Shown here: piece by piece, positions 39,088-48,771 of the stretch
Position numbering within the stretch: the first letter of the stretch is position 1
Layout: the number at the start of each line of letters is the position of its first letter
NCBI GenBank assembly: GCA_034008185.1
Contig: CM067081.1
Coordinates: 30,440,806-30,504,805, forward strand
Direction of reading: 5' to 3'
Length of the DNA: 64,000 nucleotides
DNA from: Gorsachius magnificus
Lineage: Eukaryota; Chordata; Aves; Pelecaniformes; Ardeidae
The notes under the pieces: generated by a model
Databases searched by the model: none
Told to the model about the DNA's origin: nothing
What the model saw: the letters and a program-made list of their open reading frames with translations, nothing else
Made by a program: the position numbers and the translations under genes

Positions 39088-39098
39088 AACATGGCGGC
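39088..39098 (+). promoter_or_regulatory. YY1-type motif AACATGGCGGC
   Basis: The sequence matches the YY1 core (AAnATGGCGGC). It lies 57 bp upstream of the coding start in the gene's direction, next to a GC box. In many housekeeping promoters this motif lies just downstream of the transcription start. If so here, the transcription start is slightly above 39100 and the 5' UTR is short. Confidence 0.55.
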
Positions 39099-39413
39099 CG
39101 GGGCGGGGCCGCACAGGGCACGGCGGTGGGGGGGGAGAGGCGGGAAGAGGCGCCGCGCGCCGCGCAGCCCTGCGCGTGGCGGCAGGACGGGGCCACCCCG
39201 CGGGCGGGACAGGGGGGCAAGGGGCAGCAGGTCACTGAGATGGCTGGGGCTGCGTTGCCGCTTTCCCTCTTCTCCCCCCCCCGCACACCCCCCCCCCCCC
39301 GCACGCGGGGGGAATGGTACAAGCCATGGCGGGCGCGGGAGGGAGCGGCAAAGCCTCTCCTCTGGCCCGGGCCTGGCAGTTGGGGTGTGGGGCGTGTGGG
39401 GCCGGTGCTGGGG

Positions 39414-39443
39414 CCGGTGCCGGTACCGGTACCGGTACCGGTG
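39414..39443. repeat. (CCGGTA)n hexamer microsatellite
   Basis: Five tandem 6-bp units, CCGGTG followed by three CCGGTA and a final CCGGTG, lie about 390 bp upstream of the RNASEH2B start codon. The short tract is CpG-rich and locally palindromic (ACCGGT and GGTACC alternate). Confidence 0.9.
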
Positions 39444-39794
39444 CGGAGCCCCTCTCGTCGCTCGGCCCAGGAGCGGCCAGGCAGTAGGGCTGCTTTCCCC
39501 ATACACGTCTTTCCCCTCACACCCTGAGGGCTGGCAGGCAAGGGCTTCCTTTTTAACTCTGTCCCATCGCAGGCCGGGAGAGGTGACCGTTTTTGCAAGG
39601 GTCTGTGGCAGAGGCTCGGGCGGCCGTAGCTGAGCGGTGCCTACCGCTGCCCCATCGCCGCAAAGCCCTGGCAGGAGGCAGCACCTCTGCCGAAAGCTTT
39701 TGTCTTGGGCGGGGCGCGGCTGCCATTAGCCGCGATGAGTTTGGACCTGAAGGCAGAAATGCAGGGCCACGGAGGTGGTTAAACGGATTTGAAC

Positions 39795-40195
39795 GTCTAA
39801 CGTGAGGAAAGGCCAAAAGCTGGGGCTGTACAGCCCGGGGAAGGGAAGGCTCCGGGAGGATCTTAATCCATGTACATAAATACCTCGTGGAGGGAGTAAA
39901 GAGGATGGAGCCAGGCTCTTCTCGATGGTGCCGACTGACAGGGTTCGAGACAAAGGGCACATTCTGAAACGCAGGAAATTCCATTTAAACAAGAAAAAAT
40001 GCCTTTTATGGGCTGGTAGTCAAACTGGAGCAGATTTTTTTGTCCTGAATGACTGCAGAGTCTCCATCTGTGGAGATGTTAAAAACCCAACTGGACATCG
40101 CCCTGAGCACCTGCTGTAGCTGACCCAGTGCTGAGCAGGGAGCCAGACCAGACCCTCGCCAGAGGTGCCTGCCAGCCCCCACCATTCTGTGGAAC
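39795..40195 (+). mobile_element. old, diverged CR1 LINE fragment
   Basis: Degraded CR1-like sequence abuts the upstream edge of the CpG island. Recognisable traces are GAGGAAAGGC-AAAAGCTGGG (ERLRELG region), GGGAGGATCTTAATCCATGT (RGDLI region), GACAAAGGGCACATTCTGAA (RGNGLKL region) and the later 3' UTR-like segment. No frame is intact. Boundaries are approximate. Confidence 0.6.
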
Positions 40196-43100
40196 TGCGG
40201 TCCTCCAAGGCTGGGCGTGGGCAGAGCCAGAGTCCTCTCGTAACAATCACCCTCCCTGGTGTATAATACAATCCTGTTCCTGACCTATAGGTCCTATACC
40301 TACAGATTGCACCAAGGAGCCGTAGTCACAAAATAAGGTCCACACTTACGCATATTTTCATACACATGTACATACGTACATAAAACTTAGCTTTACCAGC
40401 ACAAGAATGGGTTGATGGCCACCATCACAGAGGTTAAGGAGAAAATAGTATGAGTTATAAAAAGTGTTAAAGTATATATATATCAATTGTAGATCTCAGA
40501 GATACGAAACAGATATTAAAAGCATATTAACATCTATGCCCCAAACCAGCAGAACTAACCAAGGCCAACATATGCAAAACAGCTGAGTTGATGTAAGGCT
40601 GAAAATAATAATTTCCTGAAGTTTGAGCATATACATTCATAACTCTGAGATTACATTAATCTAAATTTGTTTTATTTTAATTTTCCTGACTTTTTTTTTT
40701 CCCTGCTTGAAGTAGGGCAAGATCTAAGTGCCAAAGACCACACCACACCATGTGTTTTGAAGAAGTCCCCACTGAAATTACTTGCTTTCAAAGTGATTGC
40801 AATTTGCCGTAGCATATGCCTGGATTGCAACATTCACTGATGGGTCTTGTAAAACCCTCCTCAGTACTTGTGTTAGCAAAGAGAGAAGGAGGCTCCCGAC
40901 TGTTCCACTGTAATCCGTACAAGAGCACTGGAAGCACAGAACAGAGCTGGTTGCTGTGTTTGAAACCTTCCTAGAAGGAAAGCCTTCCATATGGAGAAAA
41001 GGTTCTTCATAAGTAACAACATCGATTTGGCCTCCAGTCCTGAAAATGACGAGTCGCAGGCGGTTGCACACCGCTGACCTTAACAAAGCTCTGGAAAAGC
41101 TGGGAATCCAACCCTGCAGGCCTCCAGATGCAGCGTGCGTCGGGGTCGTGTCTACAGGCATAACCTGCAGCTGTTCCAGACATCCTATTTCCTCCCCTGA
41201 CTGTGGTGCATGACGGAAATGCTACAGCAAACATTGCTGTATGTCTACAGAACTGACTTATTAAGCCCATATTTTTCAAAGTGCTGATCCATCCTTTTTT
41301 AGGCACCTGGTAAGCAAGCTAATTTTCAGAGGTGCTGAGTACTCCTAACATCAGTTGAAATGAACAGACGTTCCAGCCATCCGCTCTTTTTGATTTATGA
41401 GCGTCTCCCACAATCTCTAGATGCATATTGGCCCTGGGATGTATAATGTCCTTTTCCAGGAACTTTCAGATTTCAGAAATGTTTTTCTCAGATACTTCAA
41501 AATGCCCCAAATGGAAATTCTCAAGTGGGCCTGAATAAGGCTTTTGAATTACGTCAGTCTGGAAATAATAATGTGGTGATTTATATATATTAAATATTTA
41601 AAACTTTCTGTTGTTGCTCATGCACATTTGAAATGCATTGTCATCATAAACAGAGGATATACTATATCATTGTAAACAAAAGATACACTAATTAGTGATT
41701 TCTGTCAGGAGCTGATGATACTAAAATATTACTTGCTTAGGAATGAACTACTTTCCTTCCAGGCTTGCCAACACTTTTAAACCTTAGTGATATCTCCCAG
41801 AAAGAAAATGCTGAAGTTTAAAACACTAGACCAATCTGAATTGCTGTGGTGATACCATGGTAAATACTCAAATCTTAATTTTACATGCATGGGCATTCTC
41901 ATTTGGGTTCGTATGTCTCATCACATCCAGAAAGCGAAACACATGCAGCATGGGGCTGCATCCTATCCAAGGACCATCGTTTTACACATTTCAGAACCTG
42001 CACGCCGTCCCTTCATTCATTTCTGCTAGGGCTGCTTCTCATAATCCAAACGTCTGTGCAAATGCAAGCATCCCTTTTTGCCAAACAAAAATGATGTACT
42101 TTCTGCTGCCAAAGAAACGCTACCTTTGTCCACCTTCAGCTGTGGAATTTACCCCTTCCTCCTCCCCTAAACGAGCTTTAAGTGAAGCGACTTTTAAATC
42201 TTGCCCGGAGCAAGAAACAGAGAGATGTTTAGAAAGAACTGTGATTCATTGTTAAGATAAGGTTGTCATTTAAAAGACAAAAATGTTTCCACTTACGATT
42301 ATGTTTCATTTTACAGTGTTTCAACAAACAAATTACATTTAGGGGCCAAGTTTGTCTATTTTATGCTTCAGTGGTTCAAACATTTCCATGCATAACTTTA
42401 AATCCGTTGATTTGCACGTCGGCTGTATGCATGCGAGAGCGTTACAGTTCATCCCGGCGAAAGGCCCATCGATACGTGTAACTTCAGCTGATGTACCAGC
42501 ATAATTATGAGCCATTTTAAGTTGTCTAGTTTGAATTACTGTTCTCTGTTCATCTCAGGTCAAATTATTGTTTTGTTAGGTTTTATTCAAAATGTGTGGC
42601 ATTGAAACAAATTGAAAATATTTTATTCGATCTTCTTTTTCCTTATTTTCCTTCCTGTTAGGCAAGAATCACACCCCTCTATCCTCACGACTAATGGTGA
42701 ATACACACACAAAAAAAGAACGACAGATAAATATGAAAACTGAAAAGCCTGATAAAACTATGTAAGGAAACATGAATCATGCTTCATTATACATTAAAAT
42801 AAGCTCATTTAAATGACAAATGGTATATTCTTAGCATGCTTTAACGGAGCAGAAAACGGTGATGAAGTATCTGTGCTCTGACCCACCAAAGCAAATCACA
42901 GCGCTTCCTCTTTGTGTGACCAAAAATACTCTCTGATGTGACCGAAATGCGGCACCCACCTCCCTCAGTTCAGGCAAAGAGATCACCTCGCCAGGTGTGC
43001 CTTGGCACAGCCTCATTCTGCGGCAGGAAAAATTGCCATTTTGGTCACGTGAAACACACGCGCGCGGGCTCGTAGGAGGGAACAGGTCCCAGTGGTGCCA

Positions 43101-44683
43101 TCTTCTTGTCCACCAGAATAGGTTTGCTTGCCTCACAAGACAGTTTCCCAGTCTCAGGTTTTTTTTTAATTCCAGAATACTTAAGAGCTGGTTAATCCCT
43201 ATAATTAAATCCTAGTGACCTTAGAAGGTTCTGCTTTGACTCAGAAGAGCATATGGAAGCCTAACATAGAGATGGCATTGGCTGGACAGAACACATACAG
43301 GCATTACAAGTCTATAAAACAACTCTCAAACCCACCTTTTAATTTCTAACTGAAATTCCAAGCCAATTTTTCAAGCTGAAAAATAATTATTTTAAATAGT
43401 TCTTCATGACAGTGTTCATCTAAGCAAGTACTTCTCTTGTTGAAAACAGTACGTTTTAAGGAAAATAGCAGTACCTGTTCAAAACCATTCAAGCAACGAT
43501 GAAAAAGATTCTAACCAGCTGTGAGCAGAAAGAGCTTTGTTCTTTGCACTAAACGCAGTTGTGTCACACCTATAGGTAACAATTATCAATTTTTGCCTTG
43601 ACAGAAGTAACCTACTGAGTGCCAATGTTTGCCGGTATGTCAGGTCATATAGGAGTAAGAGAGAGAAAAGGAAAGAAACCAGAATTAGATGGGGAAATAC
43701 AGGCACACCCACAGAAACCATGGGATTCATATTGACTCACTTTATACTGTAAATATCTAACTTTGAGCTGATTATTTAGTGTCTTTTTATAGTAAATGGA
43801 GAGAAAGGGAGTAGCATTCATCTGACCTGCTTTGTAAGTTTATCTCAGAGTTAGCCCGTCTCTCTAGAGGTAGATATCCCAAGTGCAGATACCTCAGATC
43901 AGCAGGTAAGAACCTTTCTCCATTACCTTTTTCTGTACGGGGACAGGCCCCATTTCACATGCAGTTGTTATCATCATCTCTTATGATTTTTTCTCCATCT
44001 TCTGTGCATCCATCACACCCTAAGGGTGGGCAAAGGCCTTATTGTGGGGTTAGCCCAAACAGATATTTATTGACTCAAGTATGCTGGATCTCAAAATTTT
44101 CTTTCAGAGCACCTAAGAAAGATTATTTTTCCTCTGGTTAATCAACCAGAAAATTCACTTATTGGAGGTGTGTTGCTATAGCAAGCAACATGCTTGGTCT
44201 GTTTATAGAAGCCGCTCAGAATGATGTATACTGTTTGGAGAAAAAAGTTGAGCGAGTATACAGATTGTGAGCTGGCTGAAAGCGAACAGTAGCAGCACTT
44301 GTTTAATGTGTGTGATACATTCATCCACAGCAGTAAGTTACTGCAAAATATCCCCGATTATGACTCTGATGCCAAAAAAAAAATAAAAGAAAAAAAACCC
44401 ACTAATATATTTTTTAAAAAACAAACATATGGAGAGTTGTCTGAACATTTTCAGATTAAAAGTTGTTGTATCAAAAGTGTTAGAGTGGCCATATTAACCC
44501 TGCCTTCCTGTGATGTGGATTTCAAGGGATTTCTCAGCCCATGAGAAAAGTCTCCAAAAACACGTGTTCACTTGAAAAGCAGAGCATGAAAAAAACCCTG
44601 TGTAAACAAAATGTCCAGGACGGAAATAAAGAAGACGATACTTGACTTTGAATGTTACAGTGAACCTTGTAAGTGCCATGCGA
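40196..44683. other. intergenic, no gene recognised
   Basis: No coding exon or mobile element was recognised. Unexplained open frames include 40778-41161 (minus, 127 codons) and 41857-42255 (plus, 132 codons), neither resembling a family I know. Patches at 40.8-41.3 kb and 42.9-43.1 kb contain more CpG than their surroundings. A short (TA)n run lies near 40474-40484 and an E-box palindrome TCACGTGA lies near 43046. Confidence 0.5.
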
Positions 44684-44747
<64 letters not shown>

Positions 44748-44755
44748 ATTATTAT
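44684..44755. repeat. compound (ATT)n(GTT)n(ATT)n microsatellite
   Basis: About 24 perfect trinucleotide units: an ATT block, a block of GTT, and a short ATT return. It generates spurious poly-Leu and poly-Asn frames on the two strands. Confidence 0.97.
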
Positions 44756-44873
44756 CCAACAGTACTTTGGCAGTCTTGATGCTTCCCTTTCCTTCCTCAA
44801 TATCAATGGTTAGAAATGTCATATCTGTAAAGTAAAAGAACCAGAAACAGTACCTTTCTACCACAGTTCATAC

Positions 44874-44965
44874 ACACGGATACATATACATATATGTCTG
44901 TGTATACAGACACAGCCATTTAAAATATATATAGATATATTCCATATAAAATATGTATATGTCTA
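44874..44965. repeat. TA/CA-rich low-complexity sequence
   Basis: Runs of ATATATA, TACATATA and TGTGTATACAGACACA follow closely after the trinucleotide repeat. It is low-complexity sequence with no gene signal. Confidence 0.6.
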
Positions 44966-45396
44966 TCTGTGCATGCTTGTGGGCACCAAAATGTTTCAGA
45001 AGTCTACGTGCCAGTCTATTGAACCTGAGGCTTCGTCCCTTTGATGTTGAGGAGTAGGAGTCTAGATTTCTCAGACAAATCAGTACTATTTATTCTAGTA
45101 TGCTATCTATCTAGTCCAGAAAGTGCCTCTTCTTCTTCTCCTCATCCATCTTTAAATAGCTATAATTCCCTTTGATCTTCTGTGTTCCCATTTTTCCCCT
45201 TTGAGGAATTCTTTCTGAACAGCCACTGTGTGTTTAATGGTTCAACTTCTGGCAATTTTTTTCCTCCTTGCTTTTTACTAACAGCAATCCTGTTATTAAA
45301 GCAACACATTCTAACACCTAGCAATAACTAAGACAACATTCCACATTCAGAAATCATTACAGAGGTCCATGATGGTTAATTATGAAACTTAAATAG

Positions 45397-46948
45397 TCAT
45401 AGAATCATAGAATCACCTCGGTTGGAAAAGACCTTTAAGATCATTGAGTCCAACCGTTAACCTAGCGCTGCCATCCCACCACTAAACCATGTCCCTAAGC
45501 ACCTCATCTATCCTTCTTTTAAATACCTCCAGGGATGAGGACTCCACCACCTCCCTGGGCAGCCCATTCCAGAGCCTGACAACCCTCTTGGTGAAGAATT
45601 TTTTCCTAATGTCTAGCCTAAACCTGCCCTGGCGCAGCTTCAAGCCATTCCCCCTCGTCCTATCGTCTGTTACCAGGGAGAAGAGGCCGACCCCCACCTC
45701 ACTACAGCCTCCTTTCAGGTAGTTATAGAGGGTGATCAGGTCTCCCCGCAGCCTCCTCTTCTCCAGACTACACAATCCCAGTTCCCTCAGCTGTTCCTCG
45801 TATGACTTGTGTTCCAGACCCCTCACCAGCTTCGTTGCTCTCCTCTGGACATGTTCCAGCAAGGCAACATCTTTCTTGTAGTGAGGGGCCCAAAACTGAA
45901 CACAGTATTCGAGGTGCGGCCTCACCAGCACCGAGTACAGGGGCACGATCACTTCCCTACTCCTGCTGGCCACACTATTCCTGATACAGGCCAGGATGCC
46001 ATTGGCCTTCTTGGCCACCTGGGTACACTGCTGGCTCATATTCAGCTGGCTGTCAACCAGTACCCCCAGGTCTTTTTCCACCAGGCAGCTTTCCAGCCAC
46101 TCTTCCCCAAGGCTGTAGCGCTGCATGGGGTTGTTGTGACCAAAGTGCAGGACCCGGCACTTGGCCTTGTTGAACCTCATACAGTTGGCCTCGGCCCATC
46201 GATCCAGCCTGTCCAGGTCCCTCTGCAGAGCCCTCCTCCCCTCCAGCAGATCAACACTACCACCCTGTTTGGTGTCATCTGCAAATTTACTGAGGGCACA
46301 CTCAATCCCCTCATCAAGGTCATTGATAAAGATATTAAACAAGACCGGCCCTAGAACTGAGCCCTGGGGGACACCGCTTGTGACCGGCCGCCAACTGGAT
46401 TTAGCTCCATTCACCACGACTCTCTGGGCTCAGCCATCCAGCCAGTTTTTAACCCAGCGAAGAGGACATCCATCTAGGCCATGAACTGCCAGCTTCTCCA
46501 GGAGAATGCTATGGGAGACTGTGTCGAAGGCTTTGCTGAAGTCCAGGTAGACAACATCCACAGCCTTTCCCTCATCTACCAGGCAGGTCACCTGGTCGTA
46601 GAAGGAAATCAGGTTGGTTAGGCAAGACCTGCCTTTCATGAACCCATGCTGACTGGGCCTGATCCCCTGATTGTCCTCCATGTGCCTGGTGAGCACACTC
46701 AAGATGAACCTCTCCATAATCTTCCTCAGTACTGTGGTCAGGCTGACTGGTCTGTAGTTCCCGGATCCTCCTTCCGGCCCTTCTTGAAGATAGGCGTCAC
46801 ATTTGCCAACCTCCAGTCATCTGGGACCTCCCCTGTTCTCCAGGACTGCTGATAAATGATAGAGAGTGGCTTGGCAAGCTCCTCTGCCAACTCCTTCAGC
46901 ACTCTTGGGTGGATCCCATCCGGCCCCATAGACATGTGGATGTCAACT
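45397..46948 (-). mobile_element. CR1 LINE, 1.55-kb 5'-truncated copy with most of the RT domain
   Basis: The largest element in the window. The 3' tail (plus-strand reading tcatagaatcatagaatca) is at the low-coordinate end. Most of the reverse transcriptase and the entire C-terminal part of ORF2p can be read on the minus strand. Its 5' end is truncated near 46948, upstream of SMGPDGIHPRVLKELAEE. The endonuclease domain and ORF1 are absent, so it cannot move by itself. Confidence 0.96.
45482..46935 (-). pseudogene. CR1 ORF2p reverse transcriptase remnant (one frameshift, one stop)
   Basis: RT motifs appear in order on the minus strand. GPDGIHPRVLK and ANVTPIFKKG come first; then YLDFSKAFDTVSH (motif A, catalytic Asp near 46543); [13 protein letters not shown] (motif B); and FADDTK (motif C, 46274-46285). 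The C-terminal [14 protein letters not shown] and [18 protein letters not shown] regions follow. A one-base loss near 46740-46770 separates the first frame from the second. An in-frame TGA just after NWLDG (about 46430) separates the second from the intact 311-codon final frame; it fits CpG decay of an arginine CGA codon. Everything from motif B to the stop codon is open. Confidence 0.92.
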
Positions 46949-48570
46949 TATGCTTCCTGTCATACAAGTGTAAACCAACAGGCTCTTGCAGAAAAACCTC
47001 CAGGTGGGATCTCAAAGAACAGAATTTAGGGCTTAGGGGAGCACCTTGTGTGGATGTATGCACGTCTGAGTTCTCCCTCAGAAAGTAGTCACTGACTTTT
47101 GAGCCAGCTTTGATGCAGGTTCATATTTTATGAGGACACACAGCTAGGCTGAGGAGAGAAACACCCTTCAGGTGGCATTCAGCTCCTCCTAAAACAGATG
47201 CCCATCTCTGGAAAATCCCACAGTTCTCTAAAATCCATGGTATTTATTACTGCAGGCTTGATTTGGTTGCAGAGTAGGAACATCTGCCCACACACTTCTG
47301 CTACAGTGGGGCACTGGTCTCCTGTAGGTCTTTCTTCATATCTTCTAGCTCCATATGCATGTGTCAGAGATCTTAAGGTATGTTAGATGGCATTAGTGAC
47401 CTTTCTGGAGATGAAAAGGATTGTAAGATGAAGAAACACAAATTTTAAATGCCCTAGCCATGAGTATTTTGATGTTCAGGTCCCACAAGGCAGTGGAGTG
47501 TCAACATCATTGCCGAGGTGACTCTCTTCTAAGAATTCCTTCATGTCAAATTAGATGTGAATATTCCTGAGGGCTTCCCAGCTGTGAATCCTAGCATTCA
47601 TAGAATGGTTAGCACCTGCATGGGTTATCTGGTGTCTAATAAGAATCTGAGCTCATGCCACAAGTCAAAGGAAAGTTCCATCAGCTATGGGACACAAATT
47701 CATTAGAAACGGGGCCGGCACTGGTGAATTTGGAACTATTGTTTTGTTGTTGTTATTCTAAGAGCCAAATATATAAGGAAGGGTGATCTGCCTACACTCT
47801 ACTTGTATCCCATCTGTGGTTATGCTTAAAAATACCTCCACAAGGCCAGAAATGTGGGCTGCAGAGTGGTTGTGGGAGAGCTGAACATTACTTGCGGGTG
47901 GAAGCAGGGTGATCTGTAAGCAGAGGGCACTCACATGAGCAGATTTAGAAAGAACAACCAGGTCTATAGGACTTTGAGACACTGGAGTTTTAAATGCAAG
48001 CAGCCCAGTGTAAAGCAGAACACAAACACTGCCCTCACAAAGAGCTGTATTTAAAACAAGTTATTGGTTCCTCTTTTGGTTCCATGCCATTCTGAGACAA
48101 GGGTTCAGTATTTCCCTCAGGACACAAACTGCCTCGCCTGCCTCTTCTGTAATTCCTGGTTGTGGCTTCTTTGCTGTAACTGTGAGTGACATCAGGAGAA
48201 GTAAAATAAACAGGGTTAGAGCATGGCCTCAAACACTGTCCAGAAATTATTTGTATTTTCTAACTGGTAGCAACTCCCAACATAGTCCAGTGCCAACTAG
48301 TAAACACCCCAGCACAATGTAAGGGACAACGTGACTGTTCCCAATAAGCAGTGTGAACAGGGCCACCCTGTTTTGGGGAAGGAGTATAGCATCAGCGTCA
48401 TGCTTCTTCCCTTGGGGTCATGGAAGGCACCCTGGCCTGATTTATTTGCTAGTATAAACGCAGCTGTGCTTTGGTATGGCTCACACTGTGACCAGTGAGA
48501 ATTTTTGCCAAACAGGTCTACTACAAGTGGGCACAAGAGGTCAATATTCAAATAAATCTTATAAAGCTCA
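46949..48570. other. intergenic, nothing recognised
   Basis: Non-repetitive sequence with only short open frames on both strands. No splice-bounded conserved exon or RNA gene was recognised. Confidence 0.5.
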
Positions 48571-48771
48571 TCTTGAGGGTGAGAGAGCACTGGAACAGGC
48601 TGCCCAGGGGGGATGTGGAGTCTCCTTCTTTGGAGATATTCAAAGCCTGCCTGGATGATGTCCTGTGCAACCTGCTCTGGGTGAACCTGCTTTTAGCAGG
48701 AGGGTTGGACTAGATGATCTCTGAGGTCCCTTCCAACCCCTGCCATTCTGTGATTCTGTGTGATTCTGCGT
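48571..48771 (+). mobile_element. CR1 LINE 3' fragment
   Basis: The short 3' end of a CR1 element. The frame reads LRVREHWNRLPRGDVESPSL, then EIFKACLDDVLCNLL. It is followed by AGGAGGGTTGGACTAGATGA and a TGTGATTCTGTGTGATTCTG tail. Confidence 0.9.

Larger units (their letters stand above)
38780..39800. promoter_or_regulatory. CpG island promoter of RNASEH2B
   Basis: A roughly 1-kb block is rich in G+C and CpG, in sharp contrast to the AT-rich flanks. It spans coding exon 1 and extends about 770 bp upstream of the start codon. It contains a GC box (GGGGCGGGGC, 39100-39109), a YY1-type motif and C homopolymers near 39277-39300. No TATA box is evident, as expected for a housekeeping gene. A divergent transcript toward higher coordinates is possible but cannot be shown. 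Confidence 0.9.

Noticed and set aside
38645..39598. 317-codon minus-strand frame and several other long frames on both strands across the CpG island
   Set aside because: Low stop-codon density in GC-rich DNA opens all frames here. Only the 64 nt up to the donor at 38967 are supported, by phase and length.
44611..44864. Frames encoding long poly-Leu or poly-Asn runs
   Set aside because: They are translations of the ATT/GTT microsatellite and have no flanking coding signal.
45809..46354. 181-codon plus-strand frame and neighbouring plus-strand frames
   Set aside because: They are antisense shadows of the minus-strand CR1 reverse transcriptase.
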